64,000 nucleotides of DNA from Franconibacter pulveris DSM 19144 (GTDB lineage Bacteria > Pseudomonadota > Gammaproteobacteria > Enterobacterales > Enterobacteriaceae), in contig KK211224.1 of NCBI GenBank assembly GCA_000621185.1, positions 229,923 to 293,922 of the forward strand, in the 5' to 3' direction. Positions 18,020 through 27,330 of the stretch are shown here, in pieces. Under the pieces are notes generated by a model. The model made no database searches. It saw only the letters and a program-made list of their open reading frames with translations, and was not told the origin of the DNA. The position numbers and the translations under genes are program-made. Positions within the stretch are counted from its first letter, which is position 1. Every line of letters begins with the position of its first letter.

Positions 18020-19051
18020 ATGAAAATGACAGCCCTCTCCGCTCTGGTCGCCGCCGGGGTTGCCCTTGCGTCCTTCAGCGGCGCGGCGCAGGCGAAAGGC
18101 CGCCTGGTGGTGTACTGCAGCGCCACAAACGAAATGTGCGAAGCGGAAACCAAAGCGTTCGGCGACAAGTATGATGTGAAAACCTCGTTTATCCGCAACG
18201 GCTCCGGCAGCACGCTCGCCAAAGTGGACGCCGAGAAGAAAAACCCGCAGGCGGACGTCTGGTACGGCGGCACGCTGGACCCGCAGTCGCAGGCGGGCGA
18301 GATGGGCCTGCTGGCGCCTTATCAGTCCGCCAATCTTAGCCAGATCATGGAGAAATTCCGCGATCCGGCGAAGGTAAAGGGCAACTACTCCTCGGCGGTC
18401 TATGTCGGCATTCTTGGCTTTGGCGTTAACACCCAGCGGCTGAAAGAGAAAAACCTGCCGGTGCCGAAATGCTGGAAAGACCTGACGAAGCCGGAATACA
18501 AAGGCGAAATCCAGATTGCGGACCCGCAAAGCTCCGGCACCGCCTACACCGCGCTCGCGACCTTCGTACAGCTCTGGGGCGAAGACCAGGCGTTTGAGTA
18601 CTTAAAGCAGCTTAACGGCAACGTTTCCCAGTACACCAAGTCCGGCATCGCCCCGGCGCGTAACGCGGCGCGCGGCGAAACCGCCATCGGCATCGGCTTT
18701 TTGCATGATTACTCGCTGGAAAAAGAGCAGGGCGCGCCGCTGGAGCTTATCTCCCCGTGCGAAGGCACCGGCTATGAAATCGGCGGCGTCAGCGTGCTGA
18801 AGGGCGCGCGCAACATGGACAACGCGAAGCTGTTCGTGGACTGGGTGCTCTCTAAAGAGGCGCAGGAGCTCGCCTGGAAGAAGGGCAAATCGTACCAGAT
18901 CCTGACCAACACCACGGCGGAAACCTCGCCGCTGTCGCTCAAGCTCGACGACCTCAAGCTCATTAATTACGACATGGATAAATACGGCTCCACTGACGTG
19001 CGCAAAGCGCTCATCAACAAGTGGGTCAACGACGTGAAAATGGGTAAATAA
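18020..19051 (+). CDS. afuA: Periplasmic hexose-phosphate-binding protein of AfuABC type
   Basis: The 343-residue protein has a signal peptide (MKMTALSALVAAGVALASFS, cleavage after GAAQA). The mature part begins KGRLVVYCSATNEMCEAE, then WYGGTLDPQSQAGEMGLL, NGNVSQYTKSGIAPA and GIGFLHDYS. The fold is the iron-binding FbpA/SfuA class, but AfuA proteins of this group were shown in Actinobacillus and Citrobacter to bind hexose 6-phosphates. The adjacent Uhp-like signalling genes support that assignment. ATG 18020 has AAGGAT upstream. Confidence 0.85.
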   Translation: MKMTALSALVAAGVALASFSGAAQAKGRLVVYCSATNEMCEAETKAFGDKYDVKTSFIRNGSGSTLAKVDAEKKNPQADVWYGGTLDPQSQAGEMGLLAPYQSANLSQIMEKFRDPAKVKGNYSSAVYVGILGFGVNTQRLKEKNLPVPKCWKDLTKPEYKGEIQIADPQSSGTAYTALATFVQLWGEDQAFEYLKQLNGNVSQYTKSGIAPARNAARGETAIGIGFLHDYSLEKEQGAPLELISPCEGTGYEIGGVSVLKGARNMDNAKLFVDWVLSKEAQELAWKKGKSYQILTNTTAETSPLSLKLDDLKLINYDMDKYGSTDVRKALINKWVNDVKMGK

Positions 19052-19057
19052 CCGCCT

Positions 19058-19085
19058 GCGGGTGACGCCGTTCACCCGCCGTTTT
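19058..19085 (+). terminator. Intra-operon hairpin between afuA and afuB
   Basis: Eight-base stem GCGGGTGA / TCACCCGC with loop CGCCGT, followed by CGTTTTT. A weak terminator or mRNA-stabilising hairpin here would raise binding protein output over permease, common in ABC transporter operons. Confidence 0.6.
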
Positions 19086-19110
19086 TCCCCCTTTGCCCCA
19101 TGAGGCGCTT

Positions 19111-21189
19111 ATGTCTGAAACACTGCTTCTGCGTCCCGCCCACAAGCGGGAGGCGATTTTCGTCTGGGTGGCGATCGGCTGGCTGGCGTTCGCGCTGCTG
19201 CCGAGCTGGAGCCTGGATTACGGGCTGTTTGAAGCCACGAGCGAGGAGATCCTCGACGCCTACGGCTGGTCGCAGCTCAATATCAGCCTGCTCTGGTATT
19301 TACTGCCGTCGCTGCTGTTGCTGCGCCCCTTTCATGCGCCCGCCCGCGAGCAGCGCCAGCGCCACGCCTTCGACGCCGGATGGGCGCTCTTCTGCATGGC
19401 TTTTGTCGTGGTAAGCGCAACGCTTGCCGGGCGCGGCATGGGCTATGCCGCCATCGTGCTGTTTATCGCGCTCGGCGCCATCATGACGCTTGCGCTCTCG
19501 CGCCTGGAGTGGCTTGGCGGCGACCGGTTTGTGATTGGCTCGCTTATCGCCATCGTCGCGCTTATCGGCGTCTTTATCGTCTGGCCGAGCGTGGCGATGT
19601 TTATCCCTATGTTCACCAACGACGCGGGCGAATTCGCGCCGCTCGCCTTCACGGCGGTGCTGGGGCAGGCGCATATCGTGCAGGTGATTATTAACTCCAT
19701 TGCGCTTTCCGTGGCGGTGGGCGTGGGCTGCACCTTTTTTGGCCTTGTGCTGGCGATTTACACCACCCGCATCGCTAAGCGCAGCGCCGTTATCGGGCGC
19801 ATCTTCTCCATCTTGCCAATCGTAACGCCGCCTTTTGTGGTGGGGCTTGGCGTAACGCTGATGATGGGGCGCTCCGGCTACGTTACCGAGTTTATGGTGG
19901 AGTGGTTTGGGCTGACCAACACGAACTGGCTCTATGGCTTTACCGGCATCTGGCTGGCGCAGGTGCTCGCCTTCACGCCGATGGCCTTTATGATCCTGGA
20001 CGGGGCGATCAAAACCATTCATCCGTCGCTGGAAGAGGCCTCTTATACCTTGCGCGCCAGCCGCTGGCAGACCTTCAACGGCGTCTTTGTGCCGCTGCTG
20101 AAGCCTGCGCTCGCCAACGCCTTCCTGATTGTGGTGGTGCAGTCGCTGGCGGACTTCAGCAACCCATTGGTGCTCGGCGGCAACTTTGATGTGCTGGCGA
20201 CGCAGATTTACTTCTACATCACCGGTTCGCAGCTTGATTACCAGGCGGCGAGCACGCTGGGCGTCTTTTTACTGCTTTTCTCGCTACTGGTGTTCTGCGT
20301 GCAGTACATGTGGATCGGCAAACGCTCCTATGTGACCGTTTCCGGCAAGTCTTATCGCGGCGACGTGCAGCCGCTGCCGGCGACGCTGGTGTGGAGCGTG
20401 GTGGCGCTGCTGGCGGTGTGGGTCGCCTTCAACGCGCTGCTTTACGGCAGCATTTTCTACGGCAGCTTTACGGTGAACTGGGGCGTGGATTACACCCTGA
20501 CGCTCGATAACTTCATCAAGCTGTTCGGCCAGGGAATGGACGACGGGGCGTGGCCTTCGCTGCTCGACACGCTGCTTTACGCAGGCATCGCCGCGCCGAT
20601 CACCGCCGTGTTCGGCCTGCTTATCGCCTGGGTGGTGGTGCGCCAGCAGTTCCGGGGCAAAAAGACCATTGAGTTCACCACCATGCTCTGCTTCGCCGTG
20701 CCGGGCACCGTGGCCGGGGTCTCTTATATCCTCGCCTTTAACAGCGCGCCGGTTTATCTCACGGGCACCGCCGCCATCGTCATTATTTCCATGGTGATGC
20801 GCAACGTGCCGGTGGGCATTCGCGCGGGCATTGCGGGCCTCGGGCAGATAGACAAATCGCTGGATGAAGCGTCGCTCAGCCTGCGCGCCGGCTCGTATCG
20901 CACCATTGTGAATATTCTGCTGCCGCTGCTGCGCCCGGCCATTCTTTCGGCGCTGATCTACAGCTTTGTGCGCGCCATCACCACGGTGAGCGCCATTGTT
21001 TTCCTCGTCACGCCGGATACCCGGGTGGCGACCGCCTACATCTTAAACCGCGTGGAGGATGGCGAGTACGGCGTGGCGATTGCCTACGGCTCAATCCTTA
21101 TCGTGGTGATGCTGGCCATTATCTTCCTTTTTGACTGGCTTATCGGCGAGGCGCGCATCTCGCGCTCAAAAGCCAAAAACCAGGCGTAA
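19111..21189 (+). CDS. afuB: AfuB-type fused ABC permease
   Basis: The 692-residue membrane protein contains two homologous permease halves (roughly 190-400 and 470-685). Each has an EAA loop: SLEEASYTLRASRWQTF in the first and SLDEASLSLRAGSYRTI in the second. This double-permease layout is typical of the FbpB/AfuB family. The start at 19111 (MSETLLLRP) has GAGGCGCTT just upstream; an in-frame TTG at 19093 is less likely. It works with AfuA and the AfuC ATPase. Confidence 0.9.
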   Translation: MSETLLLRPAHKREAIFVWVAIGWLAFALLPSWSLDYGLFEATSEEILDAYGWSQLNISLLWYLLPSLLLLRPFHAPAREQRQRHAFDAGWALFCMAFVVVSATLAGRGMGYAAIVLFIALGAIMTLALSRLEWLGGDRFVIGSLIAIVALIGVFIVWPSVAMFIPMFTNDAGEFAPLAFTAVLGQAHIVQVIINSIALSVAVGVGCTFFGLVLAIYTTRIAKRSAVIGRIFSILPIVTPPFVVGLGVTLMMGRSGYVTEFMVEWFGLTNTNWLYGFTGIWLAQVLAFTPMAFMILDGAIKTIHPSLEEASYTLRASRWQTFNGVFVPLLKPALANAFLIVVVQSLADFSNPLVLGGNFDVLATQIYFYITGSQLDYQAASTLGVFLLLFSLLVFCVQYMWIGKRSYVTVSGKSYRGDVQPLPATLVWSVVALLAVWVAFNALLYGSIFYGSFTVNWGVDYTLTLDNFIKLFGQGMDDGAWPSLLDTLLYAGIAAPITAVFGLLIAWVVVRQQFRGKKTIEFTTMLCFAVPGTVAGVSYILAFNSAPVYLTGTAAIVIISMVMRNVPVGIRAGIAGLGQIDKSLDEASLSLRAGSYRTIVNILLPLLRPAILSALIYSFVRAITTVSAIVFLVTPDTRVATAYILNRVEDGEYGVAIAYGSILIVVMLAIIFLFDWLIGEARISRSKAKNQA

Positions 21190-21204
21190 TCACGGAGCTT
21201 AACC

Positions 21205-22251
21205 ATGACACAACAACATTTTGTGGAACTGCGTAACGTCACGAAACGGTTTGGCGCCAATACCGTGATTGAGAACATTAACCTCGCTATCCCGAAAGGG
21301 CAGATGGTGACGCTGCTCGGCCCCTCCGGCTGCGGCAAAACCACCGTGCTGCGGCTGGTGGCGGGGCTTGAGAAGCCGAGCGACGGGCAAATATTTATTG
21401 ATGGCGAAGACGTGACTCACCGTTCTATTCAGCAGCGCGATATCTGCATGGTCTTTCAGTCCTATGCGCTCTTTCCCCATATGTCGCTTGGCGAAAACAT
21501 TGGCTACGGCCTGAAGATGCTCGGCACGCCGAAGGCGGAGATCAAAGCGCGGGTGAAAGAGGCGCTTTCGCTTGTCGATCTCGATGGCTTTGCCGACCGC
21601 TATGTCGACCAAATCTCCGGCGGCCAGCAGCAGCGCGTGGCGCTGGCGCGCGCGCTTATCTTAAAGCCCAAAGTGCTGCTGTTTGACGAGCCGCTCAGCA
21701 ATCTCGACGCCAACCTCAGGCGCAGCATGCGCGATAAAATCCGCGAGCTGCAAAAGCAGTTCAACATCACCTCGCTTTACGTCACTCACGACCAGAGCGA
21801 AGCGTTCGCCGTCTCCGACACGGTGCTGGTGATGAACAAGGGCCACATTATGCAGATGGGCTCGCCGCAGGATCTCTACCGTCAGCCCGCCTCGCGCTTT
21901 ATGGCGAGCTTTATGGGCGACGCGAACCTCTTTCCGGCGCGCTTTACGCCGGAGTTTGTGGAGATTCACGGCTACCGTTTGCCGCGTCCGGCGCATTTCG
22001 CCGCCTCCGGCGACGGCACCATTGGCGTGCGGCCGGAGGCGATTACGCTTAGCGAGCAAGGCAGCGAGAGCCAGCGCTGCGTGATTCGCCACGTCGCCTA
22101 TATGGGGCCGCAGTATGAAGTGGTGGTGGAATGGCAGGGCAAGCCGATCCTGCTGCAGGTGAACGCCACGCGCCTGCAGCCGGACGTCGGGGACACGTAC
22201 TTTCTGGAAATTCACCCCTACGGCATGTTTATGCTGGCGGATGCCGCATAA
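21205..22251 (+). CDS. afuC: AfuC-type ABC transporter ATPase
   Basis: The 348-residue ATPase carries Walker [20 protein letters not shown] loop [11 protein letters not shown], signature [15 protein letters not shown], Walker [13 protein letters not shown] and switch His in [11 protein letters not shown]-terminal TOBE-like regulatory domain follows from about residue 240 ([12 protein letters not shown]). It starts 15 bases after afuB and closes the operon, which ends at a strong terminator. Confidence 0.92.
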   Translation: MTQQHFVELRNVTKRFGANTVIENINLAIPKGQMVTLLGPSGCGKTTVLRLVAGLEKPSDGQIFIDGEDVTHRSIQQRDICMVFQSYALFPHMSLGENIGYGLKMLGTPKAEIKARVKEALSLVDLDGFADRYVDQISGGQQQRVALARALILKPKVLLFDEPLSNLDANLRRSMRDKIRELQKQFNITSLYVTHDQSEAFAVSDTVLVMNKGHIMQMGSPQDLYRQPASRFMASFMGDANLFPARFTPEFVEIHGYRLPRPAHFAASGDGTIGVRPEAITLSEQGSESQRCVIRHVAYMGPQYEVVVEWQGKPILLQVNATRLQPDVGDTYFLEIHPYGMFMLADAA

Positions 22252-22253
22252 AG

Positions 22254-22280
22254 AAAGCCGCCCTCAGGGGCGGCTTTGTT
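22254..22280. terminator. Bidirectional terminator between afuC and the CdaR-like gene
   Basis: Perfect ten-base stem AAAGCCGCCC / GGGCGGCTTT around TCAG, followed by TTGTT on the plus strand and by an A/T-rich run on the minus strand. It serves the two convergent genes. Confidence 0.85.
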
Positions 22281-23436
22281 AGCTCAGCGTATCGATCCAC
22301 TCGCTCTGGCGTGGGTTCTGGCGGCGGTAGCAGTGCACCGACACCGAAAGCTGCACGAGGTCGGTGAAGACCATCGGGTCGAGCTGGATCTGTTTTTTAA
22401 TCTGCGCCAGGCGGTAGGCCAGCGTGTTGCGGTGAATGCCGAGCTGCTGGGAGGTTTTCCCCACTTCGGCGTTGTTATTGATAAAGCAGTCGAGGGTATC
22501 AAGCAGCGCCTCGCCGGAGTCGTGCTCCAGCAGCTGGCGCACGTTGTTATTAAAGAAGTTGAACATGTAGCTGTTTTCCAGCACCCGGAACAGGCAGAGC
22601 ATCGCCATCTCGCGGAAATAATAAACCTGCCGCTGCGGCTGCACCTTGCTGCCCACCTCAATCACCGAACGGGCGAACTGGATAGCCTCGCGGATATCCG
22701 GCGCACTGTCGGCCCGCACGCCCACGCCGATGTGGTAGTGGCTTATCTGGTTACTGAGGATAAAGCCGATCCGGTCGAGCAGCGCCTCCTGATCCTCTTT
22801 CACCGATCCTAAAATAAGGATCTCGTTGCTGCCGAGCAGGATCACCTCTTTCACGCCCGCAAGCTGCGAAAACTCGCTTAGCAGCGTGCCCAGCACGTCG
22901 CTTAAGTGCTGCTGCGCCACTTCCACCATCACCACCACCGGCACTACCGGCGTGGCGAGGGTGAAGCCCAGCTCGGCGAGCCGCCGGAGCGCTTCCTGGC
23001 CCTGCGGCGCCTCGCCGTGCTCCAGATACTGCGCAAACAGCGTGTCGCGCAGGCGCTGGCGCCAGTTCACTTCTCGCATCTCCAGCGACTGGCGCACCAG
23101 CAGCTCGGCGGTGAGGATAGCCAGCTCCGCATAACGGCTGATGACCGCCGGGTCGCCGCTCACGCCCACCACCATCACCACCTGGTCGTCCACCAGGATC
23201 GGGTGATTAATGCCCGGATGCACATTCTCAAAACGCGCCGCTTCCGCGGCGTTGTGGATGCTGATGCGCTTGCCGGTGCGGATCACCTCGCGGGCGATCT
23301 CATGCTGTTCACCGAGGCGGTGGCGCTCGCCGGAGGCGATGACCTGGCCGCGGTGGTCAATCACGTTGACGTTATGATGAATAATCGCCATCGCCCGGGA
23401 GACAATCTCATTGGCCAGCGCTGTAGTAATAATCAT
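22279..23436 (-). CDS. CdaR-family sugar-diacid regulator
   Basis: The 385-residue protein starts MIITTALANEIVSRAMAIIHHNVNVIDHRG, the diacid-recognition domain (residues 1-135). Then come a GGDEF-like middle region and a C-terminal PucR-type helix-turn-helix: FINNNAEVGKTSQQLGIHRNTLAYRL. E. coli CdaR activates glucarate/galactarate genes. Here it is last in a run of minus-strand genes with an SMP-30 lactonase and two MFS carriers, and probably activates them. The inducer is unknown. Confidence 0.85.
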   Translation of the reverse strand: MIITTALANEIVSRAMAIIHHNVNVIDHRGQVIASGERHRLGEQHEIAREVIRTGKRISIHNAAEAARFENVHPGINHPILVDDQVVMVVGVSGDPAVISRYAELAILTAELLVRQSLEMREVNWRQRLRDTLFAQYLEHGEAPQGQEALRRLAELGFTLATPVVPVVVMVEVAQQHLSDVLGTLLSEFSQLAGVKEVILLGSNEILILGSVKEDQEALLDRIGFILSNQISHYHIGVGVRADSAPDIREAIQFARSVIEVGSKVQPQRQVYYFREMAMLCLFRVLENSYMFNFFNNNVRQLLEHDSGEALLDTLDCFINNNAEVGKTSQQLGIHRNTLAYRLAQIKKQIQLDPMVFTDLVQLSVSVHCYRRQNPRQSEWIDTLS

Positions 23437-23533
23437 GCTGATGTCCGCCCGTTATCGTCAGGTTCGCCCCGTCAGGCGGACGGGGCGAGGGGTCAGTTCT
23501 TCTGCGCCTGCGCAAAGCAGGCGTTATGCTTGT

Positions 23534-24871
23534 TTAATGGCTGTGGCGCGGCGTTTTATCCACCGTCATCAGTTGCAGCAGCACGCCCAGCAGCGCGCAG
23601 CCCGCCATGGTGAAGAAGGTGTAGACGTAGCCGGTCGCGCTCTCCCAGCCGCCGCCAAGCTGAATCAGCCAGCCCATCAGCAGCGGCGAAATCCCGCCGC
23701 CGATAAACATGGCGGTAGTGATAATGCCGTTGGCGGTGGAGGTGGCGCTCTCTTCGGCGGAGTCGGACGCCATCGCGTAGTAAATCGGCCACACGGCGTT
23801 CGCCACCAGCCCGAAAAAGAGCTGGATGGCGACAAGGCGCGGCATGTTGGTGGCGAAGTAAAAGAGCGCGATGCCGACGCTCATCCACAGGCCGCACAAA
23901 ATCAGCGTTCGCTTGCGCCCCAGACTGTCCGACAGCCACGGCCAGATAACCTGGCCAAGCGTGCCGGTGAGCGTAAAGATAATGCTAAGCCCGGCGGAAG
24001 CGGCCAGGGAAAGTCCGGAAACGTGATACAGGTACGGCGGCAGCACCACATTGATGCCCATATAGACGATTTGGGTAAGCAGCGTGTTGCCGGCGGTCAG
24101 CGAGATATTGCGGTTGCGCAGCGTCTTGACGAAGGTCTTCATGCCGTCGCCTTTCTGCACGCGGTTACTCTCCTGCGTCGCCGGCCGGGTAAAACCCTGC
24201 TCATCCATGTGGTTATAAAGCGTGTTGATGCGCGCGGCGGTGGAGTACTTCGCCCAGAAGATCATCAGCGGAATGGCGACAATCAGCGCCACCAGGAAGC
24301 AGTAGCGCCAGCTGCCTTCGCCAAAGGTGGTGAGCACGATACTCGCCACCACGCCGCTTAGCAGCGCGCCAATCGGGTAGCCGGTGTGGTGCACGCCAAG
24401 GGCGAAGCCGCGCTTCTCTTTCGGCCACCATTCGGCGGTGTTGCTCACGCCGACCGGCTCGCCCCAGCCCGCGCCGAGGTTAACCCCCACGCGCAGCAGC
24501 ACGAAGCTCGTCAGCCCGTGGCTGATGGCTTTAATACCGGAGATAAACGAGAGCGCGGTGTAGCCTAACACCAGCGGCACCTGGAAGCGGGCGCGCTTCC
24601 AGCCGGAGCCGTAGCGGTCGCTCCAGACGGAGCCGGGAATATCCAGCACCGCCAGCGCCACCATAATCAGCGCCACAATGTTGCCCCACTGCTCGGGTGA
24701 AAGCGAAAACTCGCGAGAGATAACCGGGCCTAAGCGCAGGATCATCTCGCGATCGTAGGCGTTGAGTACCCAAATCAGCCAGCAGACCAGCAGGGATACC
24801 CAGGAAAAACGATGTATAGCTTGCCGTTTCCCGCGCTTTGCCGCCGCGGGAGAAGAGTTAATAAGGCTCAT
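23534..24871 (-). CDS. MFS transporter (organic or sugar acid type)
   Basis: This 445-residue carrier has about twelve helices and a cytoplasmic loop near residue 195-235. Family-like motifs are WVLNAYDREMILRLGPVISR in helix 1 and SDRYGSGWKRARF after helix 2. The real start is ATG 24871 (MSLINSSPAAAKRG), preceded by GGAGATAAC; the frame is open further upstream but lacks a start with a ribosome site. It sits between the lactonase and the CdaR-like gene. The substrate is not readable. Confidence 0.8.
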   Translation of the reverse strand: MSLINSSPAAAKRGKRQAIHRFSWVSLLVCWLIWVLNAYDREMILRLGPVISREFSLSPEQWGNIVALIMVALAVLDIPGSVWSDRYGSGWKRARFQVPLVLGYTALSFISGIKAISHGLTSFVLLRVGVNLGAGWGEPVGVSNTAEWWPKEKRGFALGVHHTGYPIGALLSGVVASIVLTTFGEGSWRYCFLVALIVAIPLMIFWAKYSTAARINTLYNHMDEQGFTRPATQESNRVQKGDGMKTFVKTLRNRNISLTAGNTLLTQIVYMGINVVLPPYLYHVSGLSLAASAGLSIIFTLTGTLGQVIWPWLSDSLGRKRTLILCGLWMSVGIALFYFATNMPRLVAIQLFFGLVANAVWPIYYAMASDSAEESATSTANGIITTAMFIGGGISPLLMGWLIQLGGGWESATGYVYTFFTMAGCALLGVLLQLMTVDKTPRHSH

Positions 24872-24964
24872 GTTGTTATCTCCACGGCCACGCCTTCGCG
24901 GGCCGCTGATGGTCAGGGTCAGAGAAACGCCGCGTGTTAGGTTTGTTTTTCGCGGCGAGGGCAA

Positions 24965-25843
24965 TTAACCGGCGAAGCGGCGCTCAGGCACGCCGGTGAT
25001 GCCTAAGCCGTAAATCGCAAACAGGCTGCCGCGCAGCTGATTATCTTCCGGGAAGCGCGGCAGGGGCGGCTGCGCCATGGAGGTGACGTAGAGCACGTCG
25101 AGGTTTTCGCCGCCGAACATGACGCTGGTCACTTTCTTCACCGGCATGTCGATGATGCGGTCTACCTCGCCGTCCGGCGTGTAGCGCACCAGCTTGCCGG
25201 CGTAGACCAGCGCGTTCCACAGGCAGCCTTCGCTGTCCACCGTCGCGCCGTCCGCCGCGCCGCCTTCGCTGCGGTCTACCTTGCAGAAAACGCGCTCGCG
25301 GGAGAGGTTGCCCGTGGCGGTGTCGTAATCCCAGGCGCGGATCTCGCCCGTCCAGGTGTCGGCGAAGTAAAACGTCTCGCCGGACGGGCTCCAGCACGGC
25401 GCGTTGGAGCAGATGATGTTGCGCTCAAGCGTGTGCAGGGTAAGGTCTGTGTCCAGCCGGTAGAGCGCGCCGCTCGGCTCCTCTTCGCGCATGTCCATGG
25501 AGCCGAACAGAAAGCGCCCCTGGCGGTCCACCTTGCCGTCGTTTAAGCGGTTGTGCGGTTTATCCGCCTCCGGGTTATGCAGCAACTCCAGCTCGCCGCT
25601 GGCGAAATCAAGCAGATGCACGCCGTGCGCAAGCGCCACCACCGCCCCTTCGCCGTTCTGGCGTAAGGCCATGGAGCCGATTTTCTGCCGCACGTCCCAG
25701 CTTTTTATCGCCGTGCCCTGCGCGTTGCAGGAGAAAACGCGCCCGTCCTGGCTGTCCACCCAGTAGAGCCTTTGCTGTTCCACGTCCCAGAGCGGGCTTT
25801 CGCCAAGCCGGGTTTTCAAATCGACTAACACTTCAATACGCAT
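24965..25843 (-). CDS. SMP-30/gluconolactonase family hydrolase
   Basis: The 292-residue six-bladed beta-propeller has metal-site residues at ES of LGESPLWD (Glu about 15), N and D in HNRLNDGKVDRQGRF, CSNAPCWSPSG, and ADGATVDSEGCLW. Known members open sugar lactones to acids with a divalent metal. Start 25843 has CAGGAG upstream. It begins 13 bases after the ACS-type MFS carrier, so the two are co-transcribed, suggesting import and ring opening of a lactone or handling of its acid. Confidence 0.87.
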   Translation of the reverse strand: MRIEVLVDLKTRLGESPLWDVEQQRLYWVDSQDGRVFSCNAQGTAIKSWDVRQKIGSMALRQNGEGAVVALAHGVHLLDFASGELELLHNPEADKPHNRLNDGKVDRQGRFLFGSMDMREEEPSGALYRLDTDLTLHTLERNIICSNAPCWSPSGETFYFADTWTGEIRAWDYDTATGNLSRERVFCKVDRSEGGAADGATVDSEGCLWNALVYAGKLVRYTPDGEVDRIIDMPVKKVTSVMFGGENLDVLYVTSMAQPPLPRFPEDNQLRGSLFAIYGLGITGVPERRFAG

Positions 25844-25856
25844 GACGTTCTCCTGC

Positions 25857-27194
25857 TCAGACTTTTTCGCCGCGCGCCACCGGGCCTGCGGCAAGGGAAG
25901 GGGAAACCTGGCTGCGGATAAGCGTGGCGACCAGCGCGCCGACCACCAGCAGCCCCACGGCGAACCACAGGCCGGAGGTGGCGGAGCCGGTGCGGTCTTC
26001 AAACGCGCCGAGGATAAACGGCCCGAGGAAGCCGCCGCACAGGCCGAGGCAGTTAAGCAGGCCGAAGCTGCCCGCCAGCAGGCTGCCGCTCATGATGGAA
26101 GGCAGCCAGCTAAAGATGATGGATTGCACGGCGAAGAACATAAACGCGGTGATGGAGAAGCCGAGCATCGCAAGCGTCGGGCCGCCCGTCGCGCCAATCA
26201 CCATGCCTACCGCCATTACCAGGTAACCCACCATCAGCATGCGCCGCGAGCGGTTCTCCGTGCGGGCGAAGCGCGGCAGCAGCACGCCGCCGCAGGCCGC
26301 CGCAATCCACGGAATGGCGGTCAGCAGGCCCACCTGCAGCGGGGAGAGGCTGCCCCAGCTGCCGATAATGCCCGGCAGGAAGTAGCTCAGCCCGTACACC
26401 GAGAACTGGTGGGTGAAGTAAATCAGCACCAGCAGCAGGAAAACGCGGGTGGAAAGGGCTTTTTTCAGCGAGAACGCGGAGGGCGCATGGCTCGCCTCGC
26501 GCGCTTCGCGGGCAAGGGTGGTTTCAATAAACGCCACGTCCTGCTTATCAAGCCACTTCGCGTCGGCGGGTTTATCGGGCAGCATGCGCCAGACCACGAA
26601 CGCCAGCGCCACCGCCGGTAAGCCTTCGATAAAGAACATCCACTGCCAGCCCGCCCAGCCCGCGATGCCGTCCATGTTCAGCAGCAGGCCGCCGAGCGGC
26701 GCGCCGATAATATTGGCGAAGCAGACGCCGAGCAGAAACAGGCCGGTGGCTTTGGCGCGCTCTTCACGGCCAAACCAGAGCGTTAAATAGTAAATAATGC
26801 CGGGATAAAGCCCCGCTTCGGCGGCGCCCAGCAGCAGGCGCATGGCGTAGAAGGACCACGGGCCGGTGACGAAGGCCATCGCGCAGGAGATGACCCCCCA
26901 GGTAATCATGATGCGGGCTATCCAGCGCCGCGCGCCGATCTTCGCCAGAAAGAGGTTGCTTGGGATCTCCAGCACCGAATAGGTCAGGAAGAACAGCCCG
27001 GCGCCCAGGCCAAACGCCGTGGCGGAGAGGCCGAGATCCACCGACATGCTGGCTTTCGCCATGCCGATGTTGGTGCGATCGATAAAGCTGATGATGTAAG
27101 CCACGATCAGTAACGGCAGCAGGTGGCGGTAGATCTTTTTATGGGTGATGCGCGCCTGCGCGCTCCCCGTCGCCTTTTCATTTATTGCGGACAT
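25857..27194 (-). CDS. MFS transporter, anion:cation symporter family
   Basis: The 445-residue protein has twelve helices and starts MSAINEKATGSAQARITHKK. The first-helix motif YIISFIDRTNIGMAKASM and the AAEAGLYPGIIYYLTLWFGREERA loop are characteristic of the ACS family (tartrate, galactonate, phthalate, 4-hydroxyphenylacetate carriers). Upstream is a hairpin and the end of the CoA operon. The substrate is likely an organic acid. Confidence 0.87.
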   Translation of the reverse strand: MSAINEKATGSAQARITHKKIYRHLLPLLIVAYIISFIDRTNIGMAKASMSVDLGLSATAFGLGAGLFFLTYSVLEIPSNLFLAKIGARRWIARIMITWGVISCAMAFVTGPWSFYAMRLLLGAAEAGLYPGIIYYLTLWFGREERAKATGLFLLGVCFANIIGAPLGGLLLNMDGIAGWAGWQWMFFIEGLPAVALAFVVWRMLPDKPADAKWLDKQDVAFIETTLAREAREASHAPSAFSLKKALSTRVFLLLVLIYFTHQFSVYGLSYFLPGIIGSWGSLSPLQVGLLTAIPWIAAACGGVLLPRFARTENRSRRMLMVGYLVMAVGMVIGATGGPTLAMLGFSITAFMFFAVQSIIFSWLPSIMSGSLLAGSFGLLNCLGLCGGFLGPFILGAFEDRTGSATSGLWFAVGLLVVGALVATLIRSQVSPSLAAGPVARGEKV

Positions 27195-27300
27195 GGTTAC
27201 TATTCTCCCGTTGTAACGGTCAAAGACCTTTGCCGGGATCGGCGAGATCCCGCTGTGTCAGCTCACGTTGTCGCAGGGGCGATGACCCGCACGACGTCCC

Positions 27301-27323
27301 GGCCCGATGCCCCACATCGGGCC
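27301..27323. terminator. Hairpin downstream of the thiolase operon
   Basis: Nine-base perfect stem GGCCCGATG / CATCGGGCC with a five-base loop, seven bases past the thiolase stop. The T-run lies on the plus-strand side, so termination of the minus-strand operon may be inefficient or Rho-assisted. Confidence 0.55.
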
Positions 27324-27330
27324 GTTCTTC

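Noticed and set aside
18020..22251. Ferric iron uptake (Fbp/Sfu) as the function of the ABC transporter
   Set aside because: The fold family includes iron binders, but adjacency to UhpABC-like genes and the AfuA-type sequence favour hexose phosphates. Kept as a secondary possibility.
23411..24361. 316-codon plus-strand ORF opposite the MFS gene
   Set aside because: Low-complexity Arg/Ala/Gly content, no ribosome site, and the minus strand encodes a good MFS protein.
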